From Pseudomonas nitroreducens (GTDB lineage Bacteria; Pseudomonadota; Gammaproteobacteria; Pseudomonadales; Pseudomonadaceae), in NCBI RefSeq assembly GCF_014204515.1, contig NZ_JACHLI010000008.1, positions 62,001-126,000 on the forward strand: 64,000 nucleotides of DNA. The letters are read 5' to 3'. The notes under the pieces were generated by a model. It did not search any database. It was not told the origin of the DNA and saw nothing but the letters and a program-made list of their open reading frames with translations. Shown here piece after piece: positions 26,194 through 36,985 of the stretch. Position 1 is the stretch's first letter; the number at the start of each line of letters is the position of its first letter. Position numbers and translations under genes: made by a program.

Positions 26194-26491
26194 GATCCGT
26201 CAGCGACTTTTCACGCAGCGCGTCATTCTCCTTGCGGAAGCGGGTGACTTCGGAGCGCAGGCCGCTCATGCGCGCATGCGTCTTCGCGCGGAAGGGCAGG
26301 CTCAGCAGCAGACCGATCACGCCGCCGAGAATGAAGGCCAGGGAAATGAAGACCACCAGCGGCCACTGCGGCGACTGCCAGCCAAGGAAGGTCAATTGGG
26401 TCGATTGCAGGTTTTCCAGGACGAAAACCACGACGACGGCGGCCAGGACGACCAGCGCCAGAATCAGCAGGAAACGCTTTGCCCGAAGCAT
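26186..26491 (-). CDS. lapA: LPS assembly protein A
   Basis: A 101-residue DUF1049/LapA protein with two membrane helices (about 5-25 and 44-66) and a basic, charged C-terminus that may form a short coiled coil. It works with LapB in LPS assembly. The ATG at 26491 is chosen because AAGGAG lies 5 bp upstream; a GTG two codons earlier would lie inside that ribosome-binding site. It overlaps lapB. Confidence 0.92.
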   Translation of the reverse strand: MLRAKRFLLILALVVLAAVVVVFVLENLQSTQLTFLGWQSPQWPLVVFISLAFILGGVIGLLLSLPFRAKTHARMSGLRSEVTRFRKENDALREKSLTDHA

Positions 26492-26524
26492 GGACACTCC
26501 TTCTTGAAGACGGATACCCCGGGG

Positions 26525-26809
26525 TCACTCGGGTTCGTTGACGCGGTCGCGCAGCTCCTTGCCGGGCTTGAAGTGCGGGACGAACTTGCCGTCCAGGCGC
26601 ACGGACTCGCCGGTCTTCGGATTACGCCCGACACGCGGTGCACGGTAGTGCAGAGAGAAACTGCCGAACCCCCGGATTTCGATGCGATCCCCCGTCGCCA
26701 GAGCCTGGGACATTTGCTCAAGCATGGTCTTGATCGCCAGCTCCACGTCCTTGGCGGAAAGCTGCCCCTGATGGGTGACGATTCTCTCGATCAACTCCGA
26801 CTTGGTCAT
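26525..26809 (-). CDS. ihfB: Integration host factor beta subunit
   Basis: A 94-residue DNA-bending protein of the HU/IHF family. The beta-arm contains the intercalating proline in GRNPKTGE, and the start MTKSELIERI matches IhfB. It dimerises with IhfA to bend DNA by about 160 degrees. It is 33 bp upstream of lapA. Normally rpsA lies directly upstream; here it does not. Confidence 0.97.
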   Translation of the reverse strand: MTKSELIERIVTHQGQLSAKDVELAIKTMLEQMSQALATGDRIEIRGFGSFSLHYRAPRVGRNPKTGESVRLDGKFVPHFKPGKELRDRVNEPE

Positions 26810-26935
26810 GGTTTTCCCTTCTTTTTCAAGCGGCTAGATCAGCTCTAGGTTCTTTTAGCATGCTGGTCATGCTTTGAACAGCCCGAAGGGAAAGGATGTG
26901 TTTTCCACCCGCTGCAGCGCGCACCGGATAAAAAA

Positions 26936-26965
26936 TGGCCGATCCTGCGGGGAGCGGATCGGCCA
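26936..26965 (-). terminator. Terminator of azoR-like gene
   Basis: TGGCCGATCC (26936-26945) pairs with GGATCGGCCA (26956-26965). The plus-strand AAAAA just before it reads TTTTT on the minus strand, so it ends the azoreductase transcript and insulates ihfB. Confidence 0.85.
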
Positions 26966-27011
26966 GGGTCGCGCCCAGGAGCGAAAGGGCGCGCAAGGGA
27001 GAGCGGATCGA

Positions 27012-27611
27012 TCAGGCGATGGCGGCCAGCTGGGCCTTGGCCTTGGCCAGACCCTTTTCGGCGAACTCACCGCCCATGTTCAGGCCTTCGGCGTGGATAA
27101 AGGTGACGTCATGGATGCCGACGAAGCCCAGCGCCTGGCGCAGGTAGGGTTCCTGGTGGTCCAGCGCACCGCCGGCGTAGACGCCGCCGCGGCTGGTCAG
27201 GACGAAGGCCCGCTTGCCACCGAGCAGGCCCTGCGGACCGCTCTCGGTGTACTTGAAGGTGACCCCGGCGCGCAGGACGTGGTCCAGCCAGGATTTCAGG
27301 GTGCTGGGGATGGCGAAGTTGTACATCGGCGCGGCCAGCACCAGCACGTCGGCAGCCTGCAGCTCGGCGGTCAGCAGGTTGGAGCGCTCCAGCGCGGCGC
27401 GCTCGATGTCGCTGTGCTCCTGCGCCGGCTTCATCCAGCCGCCCAGCAGGTTGGCGTCCAGGTGCGGCACCTGTTCGACGGCCAGGTCGCGGACCTGGAT
27501 CTCGTCGGCCGGGTGGGCGGCCTGCCACTGGGCGATGAAATCGCGGGTCAGCTGGCGGGAAACGGAACCTTCCTGACGGGCACTGCTTTCGATGACGAGA
27601 ACGCGGGACAT
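27012..27611 (-). CDS. azoR: FMN-dependent NADH:quinone reductase / azoreductase
   Basis: A 199-residue flavodoxin-like AzoR/AcpD protein with the phosphate-binding start ESSARQEGSVSR, the AAPMYNF FMN loop and the TSRGGVYA stretch. It reduces azo compounds and quinones by two-electron transfer in the cytoplasm. The ATG at 27611 follows GGAGG by 8 bp, which rules out the longer frame. Its AT-rich upstream region (27612-27750) holds an inverted repeat, and a LysR gene lies 500 bp away. Confidence 0.92.
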   Translation of the reverse strand: MSRVLVIESSARQEGSVSRQLTRDFIAQWQAAHPADEIQVRDLAVEQVPHLDANLLGGWMKPAQEHSDIERAALERSNLLTAELQAADVLVLAAPMYNFAIPSTLKSWLDHVLRAGVTFKYTESGPQGLLGGKRAFVLTSRGGVYAGGALDHQEPYLRQALGFVGIHDVTFIHAEGLNMGGEFAEKGLAKAKAQLAAIA

Positions 27612-27672
27612 GGACTGGACCTCCATCGGTCGTTGACTGTGTCGATGGAGGCCATGCTAAAGATGGATAAAT

Positions 27673-27695
27673 CGATTAAAAAGCGGAATTAATCG
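27673..27695. promoter_or_regulatory. Candidate regulatory dyad upstream of azoR
   Basis: CGATTAA (27673-27679) and TTAATCG (27689-27695) form a 7+7 bp inverted repeat with a 9-bp spacer, 62 bp upstream of the azoR start, in a markedly AT-rich stretch. Binding by the LysR protein encoded at 28120 is a guess. Confidence 0.4.
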
Positions 27696-27750
27696 CTACT
27701 AATGATCGAATAAATTGATTTTCGACAGCGCTGCTTCTACCCTGTGGCCA

Positions 27751-28065
27751 TCAGCCCGGCGTGCAGGTCAGCTTGATCCGCAACTTGATCACCGCACGGC
27801 TGAAGCTGGAGGTCAGGTTGGCCTGCTTGCCCGGCGCGACGGTGGCCTTGCGCACGTGCGGGGTTTCCGGACCGTTGACGAAGACCGCGGTGCAGGTCGC
27901 CGGCTGCTGGCCATTGTTGCGCAGCAGGATGGCGCCCATCTGGTCGCCGATGTCCTGGGTCTCGTAGTCCACCTCGGCGCCATTGAGGGTCTTCTCCACC
28001 TCGATGGGATAGGCCAGGGCAGTCAGCGGCAGCAGTGCCAGCACGGCGCAACAGAATTTTTTCAT
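27751..28065 (-). CDS. Small exported protein of unknown function
   Basis: A 104-residue protein with a clear signal peptide (MKKFCCAVLALLPLTALA, cleavage about residue 18) and a predicted beta-rich mature part with two cysteines positioned to form one disulfide (TCTAVF ... LTCTPG). No family was recognised. It is divergent from the LysR gene (54 bp apart) and upstream of azoR on the same strand, an arrangement I recall also in P. aeruginosa. Function unknown. Confidence 0.75.
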   Translation of the reverse strand: MKKFCCAVLALLPLTALAYPIEVEKTLNGAEVDYETQDIGDQMGAILLRNNGQQPATCTAVFVNGPETPHVRKATVAPGKQANLTSSFSRAVIKLRIKLTCTPG

Positions 28066-28119
28066 GGCGATCTCTTGTGGTTTTCCCGAGAGCGCCAGAT
28101 TAGACAAGAGGAAGCGAGG

Positions 28120-29046
28120 ATGAAAGCGCCCCGCGTTACCCTGGATCAGTGGAGAACCCTGCAGGCCGTGGTCGACCACGGCGGCTTCGCCCAGGCGGCG
28201 GAAGCCCTGCACCGTTCGCAGTCGTCGATCAGCTATACCGTGGCGCGCATGCAGGAACAGCTCGGCGTGCCGCTGCTGCGCATCGACGGGCGCAAGGCCG
28301 TGCTCACCGAGGCCGGCGAGGTGCTGCTGCGCCGCTCGCGGCAACTGGTGAAATCCGCCGGGCAACTGGAAGAACTGGCCCACCACATGGAACAGGGCTG
28401 GGAGCCGGAGGTGCGCCTGGTGGTCGACGCCGCCTACCCCACCGTGCGCCTGGTGCGCTCGCTTTCCGCGTTCATGCCGCAGAGCCGCGGTTGCCGCGTG
28501 CTGCTGCGCGAGGAAGTGCTGTCCGGCGTGGAAGAGGCGCTGGTGCAGGGCCATGCGGACCTGGCCATCAGCGGCCTGAACATTGCCGGCCACCTGGGCG
28601 CCGACCTCAGCGTGGTGGACTTCGTCGCCGTCGCCCACCCCGACCATCCGCTGCATCGCCTGCAACGCGAGGTGACCCACCAGGACCTGGAAACCCAGAT
28701 GCAGGTGGTGATCCGCGACTCCGGTCGTCTGCAGCCGCGCGATGTCGGCTGGCTCGGCGCCGAGCAGCGCTGGACGGTGGGCAGCCTGGCCACAGCCGCC
28801 ACCTTCGTTAGCAACGGCCTGGGCTTCGCCTGGCTGCCGCGGCACATGATCGAGCGCGAGCTGCGCGACGGTCAGCTCAAGCCGCTGCCGATGAAACAGG
28901 GCGGCGTACGCGAGAGCCGCTTCTATCTTTATCCGAACAAGGAAAAACCCCTGGGTCCGGCCACGCAGATCCTCGTCGAGCTGCTCACCGCGTACGCCAA
29001 CGTGCCACTGGATGCCCATTTCGCCGCGCCCGAGAGCCCGGCCTGA
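28120..29046 (+). CDS. LysR-family transcriptional regulator
   Basis: A 308-residue LysR regulator with an HTH at about 7-65 (HGGFAQAAEALHRSQSSISYTVARMQEQLGVPL) and an effector-binding domain after residue 90. The ATG at 28120 follows GAGG closely and matches the family N-terminus. It is divergent from the small exported protein gene and azoR, so azoR control is plausible. It is followed by the hydrolase gene after 33 bp. Confidence 0.92.
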   Translation: MKAPRVTLDQWRTLQAVVDHGGFAQAAEALHRSQSSISYTVARMQEQLGVPLLRIDGRKAVLTEAGEVLLRRSRQLVKSAGQLEELAHHMEQGWEPEVRLVVDAAYPTVRLVRSLSAFMPQSRGCRVLLREEVLSGVEEALVQGHADLAISGLNIAGHLGADLSVVDFVAVAHPDHPLHRLQREVTHQDLETQMQVVIRDSGRLQPRDVGWLGAEQRWTVGSLATAATFVSNGLGFAWLPRHMIERELRDGQLKPLPMKQGGVRESRFYLYPNKEKPLGPATQILVELLTAYANVPLDAHFAAPESPA

Positions 29047-29079
29047 GCCTGGGCCCCACGGAAAAGGAGCTCGCCCGCC

Positions 29080-29871
29080 ATGCCGTTCTTCGACCACGCC
29101 GGTCACCGCCTGCACTACGAGGAAAGCGGATTCGGCACGCCGGTGCTGCTGGTGCACGGCCTGGGTTCCAGCACCCGCGACTGGGAATACCAGGTACCGG
29201 AACTGGAGAAGCGCCACCGCGTGATCGCCCTCGACGTGCGCGGTCATGGCCAGTCGGACAAGCCACGCCAACGCTACAGCATCGCCGCCTTCGCCGAGGA
29301 CGTGATCGCCCTGCTCGACCACCTCAAGCTGGGGCGCGTGCATCTGGTGGGCATCAGCATGGGCGGCATGATCGGCTTCGAACTGGCCACCCGCTGGCCG
29401 GACCGGCTGAACAGCCTGACCATCGTCAACAGCGCCCCGGAAGTAAAGCCGCGCAGCCTGCGCGACTACCTGGAAGTGGCGCGCCGGCTGTTCCTCGCCC
29501 ACGTGCTGGGCCTCGACACGGTGGGCAAGGCGCTGGGCAAAATGCTGTTCCCCAAGCCCGAACAGAGCGACCTGCGCCGCAAGATCCAGCAGCGCTGGCC
29601 GCAGAACGACAAGCGCGCCTACCTCTCCAGCCTGCACGCCATCATCGGCTGGGGTGTGCAGGAACGCCTGGCGCGCATAACCTGTCCAACCCTGGTGATC
29701 AGCGCCGACCGCGACTACACCCCGGTCTCGCTCAAGCAGGCCTACGTCGGACGCATGCCCAACGCGCGCCTGGTGGTGATCGAGGATTCGCGCCACGCGA
29801 CGCCGCTGGACCAGCCGGAAAGATTCAATACCACCCTGCTCGGCTTCCTCGAGCAGGTCGACCATCCCTAG
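29080..29871 (+). CDS. Alpha/beta hydrolase
   Basis: A 263-residue alpha/beta hydrolase with the oxyanion motif HGLGSS, nucleophile elbow GISMGG, an acid in the SADRDYT region and a catalytic histidine in DSRHATPLDQPERF. It is closest in style to 3-oxoadipate enol-lactonase/BioH-like enzymes, but no beta-ketoadipate genes are nearby. Substrate unknown. It lies 33 bp after the LysR gene and 22 bp before ppiA. Confidence 0.9.
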   Translation: MPFFDHAGHRLHYEESGFGTPVLLVHGLGSSTRDWEYQVPELEKRHRVIALDVRGHGQSDKPRQRYSIAAFAEDVIALLDHLKLGRVHLVGISMGGMIGFELATRWPDRLNSLTIVNSAPEVKPRSLRDYLEVARRLFLAHVLGLDTVGKALGKMLFPKPEQSDLRRKIQQRWPQNDKRAYLSSLHAIIGWGVQERLARITCPTLVISADRDYTPVSLKQAYVGRMPNARLVVIEDSRHATPLDQPERFNTTLLGFLEQVDHP

Positions 29872-29893
29872 ACCTTCAGGAAACATCCGCCAA

Positions 29894-30460
29894 ATGACCC
29901 TGTTCAAACGCTTCCTGCTCGCCGCCTGCTCCCTGGTCCTGGCCGGCTCGGCGCTTGCCGCCGACGCCAACAAGCCGCACGTCGTGCTGACCACCACCTC
30001 CGGTGAAATCGAAATCGAGCTGTACGCCGACAAGGCACCGATTTCCGTGAAGAACTACCTGTCCTACGTCGACAGCGGCTTCTACAACGGAACCATCTTC
30101 CACCGCGTGATTCCCAACTTCATGATCCAGGGTGGTGGTTTCACCGAGGCCATGAAGGAGAAGGACACCCAGGCACCGATCAAGAACGAGGCCGACAACG
30201 GCCTGCTCAACGAGCGCGGCACCCTGGCCATGGCGCGCACCAGCGACGTCAACTCCGCCACCAGCCAGTTCTTCATCAACCTGAACGACAACGGCTTCCT
30301 CGACCACGGCGCCCGCGACTTCGGCTACGCGGTGTTCGGCAAGGTCGTGCGCGGCATGGGCGTGGTCGACCAGATCGCCGGGGTGAAGACCGGCAACAAG
30401 GGCATGTTCCAGGACGTACCGACCACCCCGGTGGTCATCCTCTCCGCCAAGCGTCTGTAA
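29894..30460 (+). CDS. ppiA: Periplasmic peptidyl-prolyl cis-trans isomerase A
   Basis: A 188-residue cyclophilin with a signal peptide (cleavage after ALA, about residue 22). The active-site FHRVIPNFMIQGG, the ATSQFFINL strand and the GYAVFGKV region are present. It catalyses proline isomerisation in the periplasm. It begins 22 bp after the hydrolase gene with AGGAAA upstream. Confidence 0.95.
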   Translation: MTLFKRFLLAACSLVLAGSALAADANKPHVVLTTTSGEIEIELYADKAPISVKNYLSYVDSGFYNGTIFHRVIPNFMIQGGGFTEAMKEKDTQAPIKNEADNGLLNERGTLAMARTSDVNSATSQFFINLNDNGFLDHGARDFGYAVFGKVVRGMGVVDQIAGVKTGNKGMFQDVPTTPVVILSAKRL

Positions 30461-30537
30461 GTTTCCACGATTACGGCTGACGGAGGCCATTCCAGGCGGG
30501 CCCGGGACGGGCTCGCCGACACAACCCGAGAGCCATC

Positions 30538-32370
<1,833 letters not shown>

Positions 32371-32457
32371 TCCACCGAACCGACCAATCGAACGCACCTT
32401 GTCCGCGTCCGCGAATCGCGACGAGGTCCGCTTACGTGAAGTCCTGCGCAAGGTCTG

Positions 32458-32575
32458 CCCTCTCCCTAACCCTCTCCCTGAAGGGAGAGGGGACTGGTTC
32501 GGCGTAGGTTGAAACCAGTGCGTCAGCCGGCACATACGGCTCCCTCTCCCTTCAGGGAGAGGGCGGGGGAGAGGG
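32458..32575. repeat. Family-A palindromic element, copy A1
   Basis: Two palindromes of the type CCCTCTCCCTGAAGGGAGAG sit inverted at the ends, each extended outward by a second CCCTCTCCC or GGAGAGGG block. They enclose a roughly 50-bp core (TTGAAACCAG...GTCAGCCGGCAC) that is clearly related to the core of copy A5 at 57567. Total length is 118 bp. Confidence 0.85.
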
Positions 32576-32762
32576 AACCCCAGGCACAGGACATTCCAGA
32601 GGAAGACAGTTGCTCTTACGATGGCAATACGTGCGGAGCTTTCCATTCATCGCCTTGCTCGCGAACAGCCTGAGCATCAGAGCCGTCGGGAAGTCCATTC
32701 GCGAGCAAGAACTAGGCGTCCCCCTCGCTCCCACGAAAAGCACTTCAAACGTCCATAAAAAA

Positions 32763-32782
32763 GCCCGGCACTGAGGCCGGGC
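32763..32782 (-). terminator. Terminator of eda
   Basis: GCCCGGC (32763-32769) pairs with GCCGGGC (32776-32782). AAAAAA on the left gives a T-run for the leftward zwf-pgl-eda transcript. Confidence 0.85.
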
Positions 32783-32801
32783 ATGTCCAGATCAGGACAG
32801 C

Positions 32802-33449
32802 TCAGTGTGTATCCAGCAACGCCAGCGCCTCGCGGCTCAGGCGTTCGACGGTAGCCCAGTCGCCCGCGTCGACGGCGGCCTTGGGCAGCATCCAGCTGCC
32901 GCCCACGCACATCACGTTGGCCAGCCGGTAGTAGTCGTTGAGATTGTCCGGGCCGACGCCACCGGTGGGGCAGAAACGGATATCCGGGAACGGCCCGCCG
33001 AAGGCCTTGAGCGCCTCCACGCCTCCGGCTACTTTCGCCGGGAACAGCTTGAAGCGGCGCAGGCCGAAGCGGTAGGCCACCATGATCTCCGAAGCGGTGG
33101 CCACGCCGGGCAGCAACGGTACCGGGCGCGTCACCGCGTACTGCAGCAACTCATCGGTGCAGCCGGGGGTGACGATGAACTTCGCCCCCGCCTCCTCCGC
33201 CTGGGCGAAGGTTTCCGGGTCAAGCACGGTGCCGGCGCCGACGATCAGCTGCGGACGCTGTTCGCTCAGCTGACGGATCGCGGTAAGCCCCAGCGAGGTC
33301 CGCAAGGTCACTTCCAGAACGGTGATACCGCCGGCTGCCAGGGCATCCGCCATGGGCAGGATGTCCGCCTCGCGGTCGATGGTGATCACCGGCAGGATGC
33401 GCGCGCGCTGCGCCAGGGCATCGATCTGCTGGATGTGTTGTTCAGACAT
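32802..33449 (-). CDS. eda: KDPG aldolase of the Entner-Doudoroff pathway
   Basis: A 215-residue class I aldolase with catalytic E46 (VLEVTLRT) and Schiff-base K134 (FKLFPAK), plus TPGCTDE and CPTGG loops. It cleaves 2-keto-3-deoxy-6-phosphogluconate to pyruvate and glyceraldehyde-3-phosphate. It is the last gene of the zwf-pgl-eda operon, 32 bp after pgl. The ATG at 33449 has AGGAG 9 bp upstream. The terminator follows 20 bp beyond the stop. Confidence 0.96.
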   Translation of the reverse strand: MSEQHIQQIDALAQRARILPVITIDREADILPMADALAAGGITVLEVTLRTSLGLTAIRQLSEQRPQLIVGAGTVLDPETFAQAEEAGAKFIVTPGCTDELLQYAVTRPVPLLPGVATASEIMVAYRFGLRRFKLFPAKVAGGVEALKAFGGPFPDIRFCPTGGVGPDNLNDYYRLANVMCVGGSWMLPKAAVDAGDWATVERLSREALALLDTH

Positions 33450-33481
33450 TGCGGTGGCTCCTATTGCCATAGCTCCGTGCC

Positions 33482-34184
33482 TCAGGGGCACCAGTGGATC
33501 GAAAGAGGTGCACGCAGGAACGCGTTGACCGGCATGCGCTGGTCGTCGTTGTCGCCGAGCGCCTGGCTCAGGGTGGCCAGCTTGGACTCGCCCTGGATCG
33601 CCAGGATCTGCACCCGCGCGCCTTGCAGCACGGAGCGGGTCAGGGTCAAGCGCTGGTGCGGCACGGTGGGTGCCCACATCGGCAGGCACAGGCGCCTGCC
33701 GGCCGGATCGAGTGCCTGGACCAGGTTGGCGCTGCCAGGGAACAGCGAAGCCGTATGGCCGTCGTCGCCCATGCCCAGTACCAGCACATCAATGGGCAGG
33801 GTCAGTTCCTGGAGGAAGCGGTCGGCCTTGTCGGCCGCCTCTTCCAGGCTGGTCGCCGGCTGGTAGAGGCCGATGAACTGCGCCTTGGCCGCCGCCCCCT
33901 TGAACAGGTGACGACGCAGCAGCCCGGCATTGCTGTCCGGGTGCGACTCGGGCACCCAGCGCTCGTCGGCCAGGCTGACGGCCACCTTCGACCAGTCCAG
34001 CACTGCGCCGCTCAGGGCTTCGAGAAAGGCCACCGGGCTGCGCCCGCCGGACACCACCAGCAATGCACGGCCGCGCTCGATGAGCGCCTCGCGCAGCGCA
34101 TCGGCCACCGTATCGGCAAGCCCACGGGCCTGCTCGGCAGCGTTGTTCCAGGTCTTCCAGGCCATGCCTTCTTTCAGTGTCGGT

Positions 34185-34198
<14 letters not shown>
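33482..34198 (-). CDS. pgl: 6-phosphogluconolactonase
   Basis: A 238-residue DevB/Pgl-type lactonase with SGGRSP, the ADERWVP motif and the GMGDDGHTASLFPG motif. It hydrolyses 6-phosphogluconolactone to 6-phosphogluconate. The ATG at 34198 lies 14 bp inside the 3' end of zwf with GGGAGG upstream, so translation is coupled to zwf; a longer frame is not needed. Confidence 0.95.
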
Positions 34199-35654
<1,456 letters not shown>

Positions 35655-35662
35655 TTGTTGTT
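35655..35662 (-). promoter_or_regulatory. Crc/Hfq-type CA motif at zwf start
   Basis: AACAACAA on the minus strand lies directly before the zwf ATG, in the space where a ribosome-binding site is expected. It matches AANAANAA. Occupancy by Hfq-Crc would block initiation. Known for several Pseudomonas glucose genes; here it is prediction. Confidence 0.6.
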
Positions 35663-35714
35663 ACCAACCAAATTTTGAACGATAGTTAGCCAACTGCGCA
35701 GCAATTAAGACAAA

Positions 35715-35736
35715 TATGTAGTAATTAAACAACATA
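35715..35736. promoter_or_regulatory. Candidate HexR operator, zwf/hexR
   Basis: A 22-bp near-palindrome TATGTAGT...ACAACATA in the AT-rich 187-bp region between zwf and hexR. HexR is known to repress zwf-pgl-eda from such a site until KDPG releases it. The half-site TGTAGT is shared with the mutarotase site at 37878. Confidence 0.7.
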
Positions 35737-35841
35737 TTTTTCGGCAACCGCTTCGCTGTTGGTCGCTGGGCGGCCTGAAAGTTAGGATAGCGCCGCTGAC
35801 CGGCCCTACCCGGTCAACCGTCGATTAACCAAGGAGCACGG

Positions 35842-36699
35842 ATGAAGAACCTGCTGGAGCAGATCAAGGGCCGCCTGGATGAGCTGAACAAGGCCGAGCG
35901 CAAGGTCGCCGAGGTGATCCTGCACGACCCGCAGCAGGCCACGCGCTTCAGCATCGCCGCGCTGGCCCAGGCTGCCAGCGTCAGCGAGCCGACGGTGAAC
36001 CGCTTCTGCCGCTCCTTCGGCATGAGCGGCTACCCGGAGCTGAAAATCCAGCTGGCGCAGAGCCTGGCCAGCGGCGCGGCTTTCGTGACCCAGGCGGTGG
36101 CCGCCGACGATGGCCCCGAGGCCTACACGCGAAAGATCTTCAGCAGCACCATCGCCTCGCTGGACAGCGCCCACAAGCTGCTCGACCCGAAGGTCATCGA
36201 CCGCGCCGTGGACCTGCTGATCCAGGCCCGGCAGATTCACTTCTTCGGCCTCGGCGCATCTAGTTCAGTGGCGCTGGACGCGCAGCACAAGTTCTTCCGC
36301 TTCAACCTCGCGGTGTCGGCCCAGAGCGATGTGCTGATGCAGCGGATGATCGCCTCGGTGGCGCACACCGGCGACCTGTTCGTGGTGATCTCCTATACCG
36401 GCCGCACCCGCGAGCTGGTGGACGTGGCGCACCTGGCGCGGCAGAACGGCGCCTCGGTGCTCGGCCTGACCGCCGCCGACTCGCCCCTGGCGCGCGCCAG
36501 CACCCTGAGCCTGGACATCCCGCTGCCCGAAGACACCGACATCTATATGCCGATGACCTCGCGGATCATCCAGCTCACCGTGCTCGACGTGCTCGCCACC
36601 GGCGTGACCCTGCGCCGCGGCGTGGACTTCCAGCCGCACCTGCGCAAGATCAAGGAGAGCCTGGTGCCGACGCGCTACCAGCTCGACGAGGAAGATTGA
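35842..36699 (+). CDS. hexR: HexR, repressor of glucose catabolism
   Basis: A 285-residue RpiR-family regulator. An N-terminal HTH (about 1-77; FSIAALAQAASVSEPTVNRFCRSFG) is followed by a SIS domain (about 125-255; GLGASSSVALDAQHKFFR, SYTGRTRE) that senses the phosphosugar KDPG. It represses zwf-pgl-eda, edd-glk and gapA. AAGGAG precedes the ATG. It is divergent from zwf. Confidence 0.96.
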   Translation: MKNLLEQIKGRLDELNKAERKVAEVILHDPQQATRFSIAALAQAASVSEPTVNRFCRSFGMSGYPELKIQLAQSLASGAAFVTQAVAADDGPEAYTRKIFSSTIASLDSAHKLLDPKVIDRAVDLLIQARQIHFFGLGASSSVALDAQHKFFRFNLAVSAQSDVLMQRMIASVAHTGDLFVVISYTGRTRELVDVAHLARQNGASVLGLTAADSPLARASTLSLDIPLPEDTDIYMPMTSRIIQLTVLDVLATGVTLRRGVDFQPHLRKIKESLVPTRYQLDEED

Positions 36700-36725
36700 G
36701 AGTTCCCGCGGACGCATCGAATTCC

Positions 36726-36784
36726 CGTAGGAGCGGACTCTGTCCGCGAATGCATCCATCGCGGACGAAGTCCGCTCCTACGAG
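36726..36784. repeat. REP-like inverted pair, family R1 (copy 2)
   Basis: CGTAGGAGCGGACTCTGTCC and the inverted GGACGAAGTCCGCTCCTACG, separated by a short centre. It is the same family as 6825 and lies just downstream of hexR. Confidence 0.85.
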
Positions 36785-36878
36785 AGCCGAAATGTCGGAG
36801 CCAACTGGTGGGAGTGCGCCAAGTGCGCAATCACGGCGTGGCTCGCCCCCTGCAAAAACATGAGAGCGGCGTTTCTTT

Positions 36879-36957
36879 TGTAGGAGCGAGCTTGCTCGCG
36901 AACAGGCTCGCAGGGCACGACGGGGTCAAGCGGTTCGCGAGCAAGCTCGCTCCTGCA
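36879..36957. repeat. REP-like inverted pair, family R2 (copy 1)
   Basis: TGTAGGAGCGAGCTTGCTCG and the inverted CGAGCAAGCTCGCTCCTGCA around a 30-bp centre. Each arm holds a GCGAGC/GCTCGC hairpin. It lies between hexR and the mutarotase gene, which converge. Confidence 0.85.
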
Positions 36958-36985
36958 GTCAGGCCTACCGACGGATATCAGTGAC

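Larger units (their letters stand above)
32371..32801. other. Non-coding stretch with repeat element and eda terminator
   Basis: This 431-bp gap between the convergent ABC exporter and eda genes holds one full family-A palindromic element (32458-32575) and the eda terminator (32763-32782). Two short arms, TTCGCGAGCAAG (32698) and CTTGCTCGCGAA (32654), are an inverted, degenerate relative of the family R2 palindrome. No coding sequence was seen. Confidence 0.7.
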
